From positions 1-23,656 of the forward strand of contig SFDP01000051.1 in assembly GCA_004558185.1 (NCBI GenBank): a stretch of 23,656 nt of DNA, in the 5' to 3' direction. The notes under the pieces were generated by a model. It worked only from the letters and a program-made list of their open reading frames with translations. It did no database searches and was not told the origin of the DNA. The translations under genes were made by a program, and so were the position numbers. Source of the stretch: Lachnospiraceae bacterium. GTDB taxonomy: Bacteria > Bacillota > Clostridia > Lachnospirales > Lachnospiraceae. Of this stretch, positions 16,127-23,558 are shown piece after piece; the first letter of the stretch is position 1; each line of letters opens with the position of its first letter.

Positions 16127-17122
16127 ATGAAGAAAAAACTGATGGTATTTTTTATGCTTATGGTTTTGGTACTTATTTCTCTGGCCGGATGTCAGGAAGT
16201 TTCCGGCGGAGGGGAGAAGGTAACGCTGAACGAGGTTGCACATTCTGTTTTTTACGCTCCTATGTATGTGGCATTGGAAAACGGCTGCTTTGCCGATGAG
16301 GGACTGGAGGTGACTCTGGCGACCGGCTTTGGAGCAGATAAGACGATGACTGCTCTGCTGTCGGGAGAAGCAGATATTGGATTTATGGGGCCGGAAACTA
16401 CTCTGTATACCTATCAGGGGGAGATGGAGGACTATGCGGTAAACTTTGCTCAGCTCACCCAGCGAGCCGGAAACTTTTTGGTGGGAAGGGAAAAGCAGGA
16501 GAATTTTTCCTTTGCTGACTTAAAGGGAAGGCTGGTACTGGGAGGAAGAGCAGGCGGAATGCCGCAGATGGTTTTTGAATATATTCTGAAAAAAAATGGT
16601 TTGGATCCGAAAACGGATCTGACTATTGATCAGAGCATCGACTTTGGCTCTACAGCAGCGGCTTTCTCCGGGGGACAGGGAGAATATACGATAGAGTTTG
16701 AGCCTCATGCCACTTTGCTTGAGCAAAAAGGGGATGGTTATGTACTGGCCTCTTTGGGAGAGGAGTCCGGTTATGTGCCTTATACAGCCTTCAGCACCAA
16801 AAAAAGCTATATAGAAGCTAATCCACAGATTATTGAAGCCTTTACCAGAGGTCTGCAAAAGGGAATGGATTATGTAAATTCCCATACGCCGGAAGAAATT
16901 GCAGCCATGATCAAACCACAGTTTGATGATATGGAGGAGGCTACTCTGGCAGCCATCATTGACCGCTATCAACAGCAGGATACATGGAAATCAGACCTGA
17001 TTTTTGAGCAGGAGGCCTTTGAACTTCTTCAGGATATCCTGATGGAGGCGGGAGTCCTGGAGGAAAGAGCCCCCTATGAAGATTTGGTCAACACTCAGTT
17101 TGCCCGGCAGGCAATACAATAA
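16127..17122 (+). CDS. NMT1/ThiY-like ABC transporter substrate-binding lipoprotein
   Basis: A 331-residue exported lipoprotein. The signal peptide is MKKK plus a hydrophobic core ending in lipobox LAGC (19-22), so Cys22 would be lipidated and the protein held on the outer face of the membrane. The mature domain is the NMT1/SsuA/ThiY type of periplasmic-binding fold: EVAHSVFYAPMYVALENGCF, GEADIGFMGPE and DLKGRLVLGGRAGG are characteristic. Ligands of this group include pyrimidine precursors, sulfonates, nitrate and taurine; none can be chosen here. AGGAGG lies 7 bases before the ATG. No permease or ATPase gene is adjacent, so it must pair with a transporter encoded elsewhere or outside the window. 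An inverted half copy of the hairpin repeat begins 2 bases after the stop. Confidence 0.88.
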   Translation: MKKKLMVFFMLMVLVLISLAGCQEVSGGGEKVTLNEVAHSVFYAPMYVALENGCFADEGLEVTLATGFGADKTMTALLSGEADIGFMGPETTLYTYQGEMEDYAVNFAQLTQRAGNFLVGREKQENFSFADLKGRLVLGGRAGGMPQMVFEYILKKNGLDPKTDLTIDQSIDFGSTAAAFSGGQGEYTIEFEPHATLLEQKGDGYVLASLGEESGYVPYTAFSTKKSYIEANPQIIEAFTRGLQKGMDYVNSHTPEEIAAMIKPQFDDMEEATLAAIIDRYQQQDTWKSDLIFEQEAFELLQDILMEAGVLEERAPYEDLVNTQFARQAIQ

Positions 17123-17124
17123 GG

Positions 17125-17220
17125 ATAACTACTCAGAGCCATGCAAATGTTCAATGAAAGGAATATCCTGCCTGCATGAAAGGACAGATCATTGAACATT
17201 TATATGGCGAAGTAACCACA
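17125..17220 (-). repeat. Half copy of the GTAACTATTCAG hairpin repeat, inverted
   Basis: Reading on the minus strand, the block TGTGGTTACTTCGCCATATA and the end ATTTGCATGGCTCTGA match the copy at 11295-11437; similarity stops at 17220, so the other half is missing. The inner hairpin has a perfect 11-bp stem AATGTTCAATG/CATTGAACATT that differs from the AATTTAC stem at 11295-11437, while the flanking GCCAT/ATGGC stem is the same. Confidence 0.7.
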
Positions 17221-17272
17221 CATTCACCTGATCGGGGCGGATGATAAATTTCTTTTCCTAATGGATAAATCA

Positions 17273-17309
17273 TGCTATAATAAAACCCGCTACAGTCTTG
17301 TAGTATAAT
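17273..17309 (+). promoter_or_regulatory. Promoter region of pcrA
   Basis: TGCTATAAT (17273-17281) is an extended -10, and a second TATAAT lies at 17304-17309 after a CTACA-gtct-TGTAG hairpin (17289-17302). Neither has a strong -35. The leader to the start at 17494 would be about 180-210 bases; nothing else was recognised in it. Confidence 0.45.
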
Positions 17310-17493
17310 GGTTTTAGATCTCTCTGCGATATTGAGGGAGGAAAGCAGCTTATCTATGGCATATTCAGCAGCTAAAAATCCATTCCCATCAGGCATTTTG
17401 TAAGTATTCGTGCCGGTAACCTGGGGGGATGTATCGATTGAGCAGAACCATTATACAAGAAAGATAGATTCAGAGAAATGGATTGAGAAAAAA

Positions 17494-19890
17494 ATGAGCA
17501 TTTATGATACATTGAATCAAGAACAAAAAGAAGCGGTTTTTCATACCCAGGGGCCTCTCCTGATTCTGGCAGGGGCAGGCTCCGGAAAAACCCGTGTAAT
17601 AACACATAGAATTGCCTATCTGATCGAGGAAATGGGTGTGAAGCCATGGAATATTCTGGCAATTACCTTTACGAATAAAGCAGCAGGAGAAATGCGAAAT
17701 CGTGTAGATGAGCTGGTGGGCTTTGGGGCGGATCAGATATGGGTCTCTACCTTTCATTCTACCTGTGTAAGAATCCTGCGGAGGCATATTGAGCGGCTGG
17801 GGTATGATACAGGCTTTACGATTTATGATACGGATGACCAGAAAACCGTTATTAAGGATATTTGTAAGCGTCTGCAGCTTGATACGAAGCAGTATAAGGA
17901 AAGAAGCCTGCTGGGAGCCATTTCTTCGGCTAAGGATGAGCTGATTGGCCCTGAGGAGTTTGCCCTGAATGCCTATGGTGACTTTCGGCAGCAGAAAATA
18001 GCAGAGGTCTATCGGGAATATCAGCAGGCATTGAAAAAAAATAATGCCTTGGATTTTGATGATCTGATTGTAAAGACGGTGGAGCTGTTTAAATCCAACC
18101 CGGAAATCCTGGACAACTATCAGGAGCGTTTTCGCTATATCATGGTAGATGAGTATCAGGATACCAATACGGCACAGTTCGAGCTGGTAAGACTTCTGGC
18201 TGTCAAGTATAGAAACCTGTGTGTAGTGGGGGACGATGACCAGTCCATTTATAAATTCAGAGGAGCCAACATCAGCAATATTCTGGATTTTGAAAAGCAT
18301 TTTTCCGATGCAAGAATCATCAAGCTGGAGCAGAATTACCGTTCCACTCAGACCATACTGGATGCCGCCAATGAGGTGATCCGAAACAATGTGGAGCGGA
18401 AGGACAAGGCTCTTTGGACCAGTCAGGATATGGGAAACCGGATACATTTTCGCCAGTTTGACACAGCTTATGAGGAAGCAGAGTATATTGCCCTGGATAT
18501 TATGGGAAAATGGCGCAGGAAGGAAGCTGACTATGGAGATTGCGCCATTCTCTATCGAACAAATGCTCAGTCCCGTATTCTGGAAGAACGATTTGTTCAT
18601 GAAGGAATTCCCTATGACCTGGTAGGAGGAACCAACTTCTATGCCCGAAGGGAAATTAAGGATATGTTGGCCTATCTGAAAACCATTGATAACGGAAAGG
18701 ATGATTTGGCAGTTAAGCGGATTATCAATGTGCCAAAGCGGGGAATCGGAGCAGCCACTCTGACTAAGGTACAGGGCTATGCCAGTGAGGCAGGTATTGG
18801 TTTTTTTGATGCACTGCGTCAGGCAGAAAGTATTCCGGGCCTGGGCAAAAGTGCAGGAAAGCTGGTCGGCTTCGTCAATATGATGGAGGTATTTCGTACC
18901 AAGGCAAAGCTTTGCAGCCTGAAAAAGCTATTTGAGGATATTTTAGAAACTACAGGGTATCTGGAGGCTTTGAAAGAGGCTGATGAGGAGGATACAGAAG
19001 ACAGGATTGAGAATATTAATGAGTTAATCAGCAAGGCGGCTGCCTTTGAAGAGTTAAACCCGGAAGCGGGATTAAGTGAGTTTCTTGAGGAAGTAGCTCT
19101 GGTAGCCGATATTGACCGGATAGAGGAGGACAGCAATCGGGTATTGTTAATGACTCTTCACAGCGCTAAGGGTCTGGAGTTTTCCCAGGTCTATCTGGCA
19201 GGAATGGAGGATGGAATCTTCCCCGGCTATATGAGCATTATCGATGATGACCCTACAGCCATTGAAGAGGAGCGGCGTCTGGCCTATGTGGGCATAACCA
19301 GAGCCATGAAGGATCTGACACTGACCTCAGCCAGGATGAGAATGCTCAGGGGGGAAACACAATACAATCCGGTGAGCCGTTTTGTAAGGGAAATTCCTGA
19401 ACACCTGATGGATAATCGCCCTATGCCGTTACCCAAGAGGGAGTATAGCTATGAGGAGGATTCTCCTGTCCGGGCTTCCTTTAGGGCGAAGCCCTTTGGC
19501 GGAACGGGACAAGCCCAATCCATAGGGGATTCCTCTAAAGGAATGAAGCAGACAGCATCGGTTAGCTTTCTTGGAGAGGGAATAGGTGCTACCCGTTCGG
19601 CAAATATGAGCTTTGCAAAGCCCAAAGCGATAGCCAGGCCAAAGGCCACCGCTTTGGAGAATAAGCCCTTTATCGCCAGGGGATTGGCTCAGAGCGGCTT
19701 GAGCAAGGGTGCACCGGTCAGCGGCAGTCTGGACTATGGAGAAGGCGATCGGGTAAAACATATCAAGTATGGAGAAGGAACCGTCAAAGCCATAGAGCCG
19801 GGAACCAGAGATTATCAGGTAACGGTAGAATTTGATACGGCAGGCCAAAAGGTGATGTATGCGGCCTTCGCCAAACTAAAAAAAATATAG
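17494..19890 (+). CDS. pcrA: UvrD/PcrA-type superfamily 1 DNA helicase
   Basis: A 798-residue 3'-5' DNA helicase used in repair and in clearing replication and transcription blocks. Motifs: Q motif LNQEQKEAV (7-15), Walker A GAGSGKT (27-33), Ia ITFTNKAA, Walker B DEYQD (219-223), III GDDDQSIYKFRGA (246-258), IV LEQNYRS (278-284), V TLHSAKGLEF and VI RRLAYVGITRA. The C-terminal ~50 residues (YGEGDRVKHIKYGEGTVKAI onward) form the UvrD-type Tudor domain that contacts RNA polymerase. Between residues about 640 and 745 is a low-complexity linker with several repeated Ala-Lys-Pro segments. ATG 17494 gives MSIYDTLNQEQ, the family's usual N terminus; GTG 17410 is an unlikely extension, though the Shine-Dalgarno sequence before 17494 is weak. 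The TAG stop lies in the terminal repeat of the element at 19887-20039. Confidence 0.93.
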   Translation: MSIYDTLNQEQKEAVFHTQGPLLILAGAGSGKTRVITHRIAYLIEEMGVKPWNILAITFTNKAAGEMRNRVDELVGFGADQIWVSTFHSTCVRILRRHIERLGYDTGFTIYDTDDQKTVIKDICKRLQLDTKQYKERSLLGAISSAKDELIGPEEFALNAYGDFRQQKIAEVYREYQQALKKNNALDFDDLIVKTVELFKSNPEILDNYQERFRYIMVDEYQDTNTAQFELVRLLAVKYRNLCVVGDDDQSIYKFRGANISNILDFEKHFSDARIIKLEQNYRSTQTILDAANEVIRNNVERKDKALWTSQDMGNRIHFRQFDTAYEEAEYIALDIMGKWRRKEADYGDCAILYRTNAQSRILEERFVHEGIPYDLVGGTNFYARREIKDMLAYLKTIDNGKDDLAVKRIINVPKRGIGAATLTKVQGYASEAGIGFFDALRQAESIPGLGKSAGKLVGFVNMMEVFRTKAKLCSLKKLFEDILETTGYLEALKEADEEDTEDRIENINELISKAAAFEELNPEAGLSEFLEEVALVADIDRIEEDSNRVLLMTLHSAKGLEFSQVYLAGMEDGIFPGYMSIIDDDPTAIEEERRLAYVGITRAMKDLTLTSARMRMLRGETQYNPVSRFVREIPEHLMDNRPMPLPKREYSYEEDSPVRASFRAKPFGGTGQAQSIGDSSKGMKQTASVSFLGEGIGATRSANMSFAKPKAIARPKATALENKPFIARGLAQSGLSKGAPVSGSLDYGEGDRVKHIKYGEGTVKAIEPGTRDYQVTVEFDTAGQKVMYAAFAKLKKI

Positions 19891-20039
19891 CCATTCAGTA
19901 CCTTATTTGCAAAATCGCAGTTACGCAGCTTTCCTTTTGCTCATGTGGTTACTTCGACGCATAAATGTTCAAGGATCTGCCCATTCCCGCAAGCAGCACG
20001 TTCATTTCATTGGATATTAGCATGGCACTGAATAGTTAC
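19887..20039 (+). repeat. Copy of the GTAACTATTCAG hairpin repeat overlapping the pcrA stop
   Basis: Left end ATAGCCATTCAGTACC and right end GGCACTGAATAGTTAC are imperfect inverted repeats. Internal blocks GCAGCTTTCCTTTTGCTCAT and GTGGTTACTTCG are nearly identical to those at 11295-11437, in the same orientation. The pcrA TAG stop (19888-19890) lies inside the left arm. The inner hairpin is weaker than in the other copies. Confidence 0.7.
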
Positions 20040-20123
20040 AAAAATCATAAGAAGTAATGAGAAAAATTTTACAAATGTTTAGAATTTTTCCTTTGGAAAC
20101 TGGTAGTAAAATTGAAATAAAAG

Positions 20124-20132
20124 TGGTATGAT
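20124..20132 (+). promoter_or_regulatory. Extended -10 element for the acidic-tail protein gene
   Basis: TGGTATGAT (TGN plus TATGAT) lies 32 bases before the start at 20165 in an A-rich region. No -35 of note is seen. Confidence 0.4.
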
Positions 20133-20164
20133 ATTAAAAACGTTCAAGAAAGAGGGTATGGTTA

Positions 20165-20470
20165 ATGATGAGCAAGCTAGATGAAATTTTAGAAATTGTA
20201 AGGAGTAACAATATGGGAAAAGAAGAAAAGAAATCCTGCCCCATGGTTAAGATTTTAGCTGTTATTGGGGCTGTGACTGCAGTAGCTGCCATTGCCTATG
20301 CAGTATATCGTTATTTTCATGGAGAAGTATTGGAAGAGCTGGATGATGATTTTGACGAGGATTTTGATGATGATTTTTTTGAAGATGAGGATACAGAGCC
20401 CATCGTCATTCCCAAACAGGAAGAGGATGATAAGCCGGTAGCGGCAGATGCACCCACTGCAGAAGAATAA
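20165..20470 (+). CDS. Small single-pass membrane protein with acidic C-terminal tail
   Basis: A 101-residue protein of unknown function. A short amphipathic N terminus (MSKLDEILEIVRSN) and a KEEKKSC stretch precede one membrane segment at about 28-50 (VKILAVIGAVTAVAAIAYAV), followed by YRYFHG and a highly acidic region at 54-78 made of D/E separated by F, then a PIVIPK segment. Lysines lie before the membrane segment and acidic residues after it, which suggests, but does not prove, an N-in topology. Similar proteins occur in Lachnospiraceae without annotation, by recollection only. ATG 20168 is an equally good start. AGAGGG lies about 8 bases upstream. It is a single gene with its own -10. 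Confidence 0.65.
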   Translation: MMSKLDEILEIVRSNNMGKEEKKSCPMVKILAVIGAVTAVAAIAYAVYRYFHGEVLEELDDDFDEDFDDDFFEDEDTEPIVIPKQEEDDKPVAADAPTAEE

Positions 20471-20686
20471 GGAAATTAAAGGTAACTGTTCAGCAGACAT
20501 ACGTCTTTAATGTGGCTTCCGTAAGAAAAAGGATATTTGGCAGGCGCAGCTATAGCATCGCAGGTGATTTTGTATGTATTTGTGCTTGTACCATGAGGAC
20601 ACTGGACAGTTGCAGTTGAAGGATACCGGAAGCAGTAAAGTGCGCAGTACAGGCTTGGAGGATTTTGCGCCAATTACATGGGCTGG
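20471..20686. other. Gene-free stretch beginning with a repeat end
   Basis: It opens with GTAACTGTTCAGCAGACATA (20482-20501), which matches the start of the folA leader repeat (14031) at 22 of 29 positions over its extended length. The rest holds no plus-strand gene. A minus-strand frame at 20476-20673 would encode a cysteine-containing 65-residue peptide (VQCPHGTSTNTYKITCDA) but has no ribosome binding site that I can see. Its nature is unresolved; it may be a degraded repeat. Confidence 0.4.
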
Positions 20687-20732
20687 AGGCTGTTGTATTT
20701 GAGAATATGTTCTTGATACAACAGCCTTTTTG
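20687..20732 (+). terminator. Intrinsic terminator
   Basis: AGGCTGTTGTAT (20687-20698) pairs perfectly with ATACAACAGCCT (20716-20727), a 12-bp stem with a 17-base loop, followed by TTTTT. It ends whatever is transcribed through 20471-20686, or the acidic-tail gene. Confidence 0.8.
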
Positions 20733-20795
20733 TGTGATGAGGTAAGGTTGAATAAAGTGACTAACAGCAAGCTGTTCGAGGGGATATTTTGGATG

Positions 20796-20862
20796 AAGCG
20801 TTATAAAGTCAGTGCTTGCAGTGAAGCCGTGACTGGCAGGAGTTCATCAGTATAAAACGCTT
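20796..20862 (+). ncRNA. Nested hairpin in the rlmD leader
   Basis: Three nested perfect stems: AAGCGTT (20796-20802) with AACGCTT (20856-20862), AGTCA (20807-20811) with TGACT (20830-20834), and GCTT (20814-20817) with AAGC (20824-20827). The outer stem closes only 6 bases before the ribosome binding site GGAGGT (20869-20874). This could be a cis-regulatory leader or a short repeat; it fits no riboswitch class that I recognise. Confidence 0.45.
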
Positions 20863-20878
20863 TGGAATGGAGGTAAAG

Positions 20879-22384
20879 ATGAAAAAAGGACAAACTTATA
20901 CAGGTATAGTGGAACGGGTAGATTTTCCCAATAAGGGCATTGTTATGGTGGAAGAGTCAAAAGAGGATGGAAATACTGCAAAAGCGGCCTGTATAGTAAA
21001 AAATGTTCTTCCGGGACAGAAGGTGACCTTTACAGTCAATAAAGTTCGTAAGGGAAAGGCAGAAGGAAGAATGCTATCTGTAGAGGAGCCTTCCCTACTG
21101 GAGGTTGAAAGTCCCTGCCCCCATTTTGGATTCTGCGGAGGCTGTCTCTACCTTACTCTCCCTTATGAGGAGCAGCTCAAGATAAAGGAGAAGCAGGTAA
21201 AACGGCTATTGGACAGTTGTCTTAAGGGAAAGCAAATGGACTGGATATTTGAAGGCATAAAGGCCAGTCCGGCAGTGTATGAATACCGGAATAAGATGGA
21301 ATTTTCCTTTGGAGACGAGGTTAAGGATGGCCCTTTATCTCTGGGGATGCATAAGCGGGGCAGTTTTTATGATGTGGTGACAGTGGATAACTGCTGTATT
21401 GTAGATGAAGATTATCGTTTAATTCTGAAAACGACCCTGGACTTTTTCAGGGAGCATAATCTATCCTTTTATCACCGTCTGCGCCATGAGGGATACCTGC
21501 GCCATCTTTTAGTAAGAAAGGGGAGCAAGACCGGAGAAATTCTGGCAGCATTGGTGACTACCACTCAGTATATCGAAGAAGGAAGCAGACAGAGTAGTGA
21601 AGGTGACTTGCAGAGAGAAATAGAAGGTTATCAGTGGGAAGAAGAAAAGCTCTTGGAGGGGTGGAAGGGAAGGCTGCTTTCCTTGAAACTCAAGGGAGAG
21701 ATCGCTGGTTTACTGCATCTTAGGAATGATTCTGTAGCGGATGTGGTGAAAAGCGACCAGACACAGATTCTTTACGGCAGAGATTATTTTTACGAAGAGC
21801 TGCTGGGGCTGAAATTTAAAATTTCCACGTTCTCCTTTTTTCAGACGAACTCCCTGGGGGCAGAGGTACTGTATCAGACGGCCAGAGAGTATATTGGTGA
21901 TTTAAGAAGTATCGACCAGGCTGGTAAGGCGGATAAGGTTGTTTATGATCTGTACAGCGGAACAGGAACAATCGCACAATTGATGGCTCCGGTAGCAAAA
22001 AAAGTCATTGGTGTGGAAATCGTGGAGGAAGCGGTGAAGGCGGCGGAGCAGAATGCGGCATTGAACGGTTTGGACAACTGTCGATTCATTGCCGGTGACG
22101 TGTTAAAGGTTTTGGACACCATAGAAGAAAAGCCGGATTTTATTATTTTAGATCCTCCCAGAGAGGGAATTCACCCCAAGGCCCTTGAGAAAATCATTGA
22201 CTATGGAGTTGAACGGCTGATTTATATTAGCTGCAAGCCTACCAGCCTGGTTCGGGATTTGGAGGTCTTTCTGGAAAGGGGATATGCGGTGGAACGGGCT
22301 GTGGCCGTAGACCAGTTCCCCTGGACTGGGAACGTTGAGTGTGTAATAATGATGCAGTATTGTGGAAAAGAGAAGAAAAAGTAG
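20879..22384 (+). CDS. rlmD: 23S rRNA (uracil-5-)-methyltransferase, RlmD/RlmCD (TrmA/RumA) family
   Basis: A 501-residue class I methyltransferase that makes m5U in 23S rRNA (U1939 in E. coli RlmD; Gram-positive RlmCD enzymes modify U747 and U1939). Residues 1-65 are a TRAM RNA-binding domain. The iron-sulfur ligands are C80, C86, C89 (SPCPHFGFCGGCLY) and C172 or C173. SAM-binding and catalytic parts are QTN (322-324), DLYSGTGT (357-364), DPPREG (425-430) and the nucleophile C452 in ISCKPTSLVRDL. Everything required is present. A ~25-residue charged insertion at about 233-262 (EEGSRQSSEGDLQREIEGYQ) lies in the middle domain. ATG 20879 is preferred to 20867 because GGAGGT (20869-20874) sits between them. 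The gene has a structured leader and ends at a terminator that a group II intron has used as its target. Confidence 0.9.
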   Translation: MKKGQTYTGIVERVDFPNKGIVMVEESKEDGNTAKAACIVKNVLPGQKVTFTVNKVRKGKAEGRMLSVEEPSLLEVESPCPHFGFCGGCLYLTLPYEEQLKIKEKQVKRLLDSCLKGKQMDWIFEGIKASPAVYEYRNKMEFSFGDEVKDGPLSLGMHKRGSFYDVVTVDNCCIVDEDYRLILKTTLDFFREHNLSFYHRLRHEGYLRHLLVRKGSKTGEILAALVTTTQYIEEGSRQSSEGDLQREIEGYQWEEEKLLEGWKGRLLSLKLKGEIAGLLHLRNDSVADVVKSDQTQILYGRDYFYEELLGLKFKISTFSFFQTNSLGAEVLYQTAREYIGDLRSIDQAGKADKVVYDLYSGTGTIAQLMAPVAKKVIGVEIVEEAVKAAEQNAALNGLDNCRFIAGDVLKVLDTIEEKPDFIILDPPREGIHPKALEKIIDYGVERLIYISCKPTSLVRDLEVFLERGYAVERAVAVDQFPWTGNVECVIMMQYCGKEKKK

Positions 22385-22411
22385 GTTTGACCACAAGATG
22401 TTGTGCTCCCC

Positions 22412-22458
22412 GGGCAAAAATTAGGCTGAAAAATGGCTAGTTTTTGCCTGATTTTTTT
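22412..22458 (+). terminator. rlmD terminator, and target of the group II intron
   Basis: GGCAAAAATTAG (22413-22424) pairs with CTAGTTTTTGCC (22437-22448), 11 of 12 positions, followed by TGATTTTTTT. The intron begins three bases after the T-run. Confidence 0.85.
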
Positions 22459-22460
22459 GC

Positions 22461-23558
22461 GTGTGTCCAGCAAAGCTGGACTACACTTGCCGGTGTAAGT
22501 CCGGTCACGGTAATCGCCAGTGAGCCGTGTAGCTAAACTCGGTGCGTTGTAGTAATACAGGGTGCTAAGCGAGTGGATAAAGTAACCTTGAAAAAGGGGC
22601 GAGCAATCATGCACGTGTGGAGAAACTGGAAAACAGCACGGAAGAATCCCTCGGTATAGAGGAAACGGTATGTATGAAAAGTGTAGTTCGGAACTGGAGA
22701 GACCCTACCCATCACCGAAAGGTAAAGAGAAAGCGTATAAGCTTGGCGAAATCGTATTTCTGATGGAAGGGAGTCGGAGGGGAACATAGTACCGATAATG
22801 ACTGTGCAAGAAAACGCAGTTTATGGGAAGGTTCCCTACTTCATTCATGTTTGTAGAGAGGGTAAGAGTGAGAGAATGTCATGCAGACTAATAACTCCAA
22901 AGAAAAAGTTCGACAACTTCAAAACAAACTATATCTGACAGCCAAGAAGTGTGACAGCCGAAGATTTCATGCACTTTACGATAAGGTATATCGAGATGAT
23001 GTACTTTTTGAGGCATGGAAACGGGTAAAAGCTAACAAAGGTTCCAGTGGTGTGGATGGTATCAAAATCGAGGATGTTGAAGCGACGGGAATTGAAAAAT
23101 ACCTTTCAGAAATCAAATCAGAACTGAGGAATGGAAAGTATAAACCATCGCCAGTAAAGCGAGTTATGATACCAAAACCAGACGGAAGTGAAAGACCTCT
23201 TGGAATACCAACGGTCAAGGACAGAATTGTGCAAATGGCTACAAAGATAGCAATAGAGCCAGTATTCGAAGCTGACTTTAGAGAATGTTCCTATGGATTC
23301 CGACCGAAAAGAAGTGCAAAACAAGCACTGGAAGTAGTAAGGAAAGCGTGTAACAACAAGGGCTATTATGTAGTAGACGCAGATATTGAAAAGTTCTTTG
23401 ACAATGTAAACCAAGGAAAGCTGATGAAACTGGTAGAACAGAGAATACCAGACCGTAGGATATTGAAGCTGATAAAATAATGGTTAGTATCAGGAGTATT
23501 ATACGGAAATGTACTGACAATCTCTGAACTGGGAACAAGCCAAGGTTCAGTCATATCT
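22461..23558 (+). mobile_element. Group II intron, 5' part and interrupted ORF; 3' end missing
   Basis: The element starts with GTGTGTCC, a fit to the GUGYG 5' end of group II introns. A structured stretch of about 420 bases follows, with paired blocks such as GTCCAGC-aaa-GCTGGAC (22465-22481) and CCGGTGTAAGTCCGG (22490-22504), and then the reverse transcriptase frame as expected for domain IV. Insertion directly after an intrinsic terminator is the known habit of group IIC introns, so that class is likely but not proven. Domains V and VI are absent from the window: similarity to the intron protein stops at 23558, where different DNA begins. Confidence 0.8.
22881..23558 (+). pseudogene. Group II intron reverse transcriptase/maturase, broken
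   Basis: The frame encodes the N-terminal half of an LtrA-type reverse transcriptase: KANKGSSGVDG (50-60), RVMIPKPDGSERPLGIP (94-110), FRECSYGFRPKRSA (133-146) and VVDADIEKFFDNV (164-176), with the first catalytic aspartate at D168. A TAA (23478-23480) interrupts the line RRILKLIK-stop-WLVSGVLYGN, where homologues usually have a leucine, consistent with a single-base nonsense change. Beyond it the frame continues as GTSQGSVIS, and the expected PLLANIYL, the YADD active-site box, the maturase and any endonuclease domain are missing. The protein cannot be active; the intron could move only with help supplied by another copy. Confidence 0.85.

Noticed and set aside
17151..17396. Minus-strand small gene in the pcrA leader
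   Set aside because: The frame crosses the repeat and the likely promoter, and its peptide has no recognisable pattern.
17470..18600. Long minus-strand open frame of 376 codons opposite pcrA
   Set aside because: It mirrors the codon pattern of pcrA, has no recognisable domain and no ribosome binding site.
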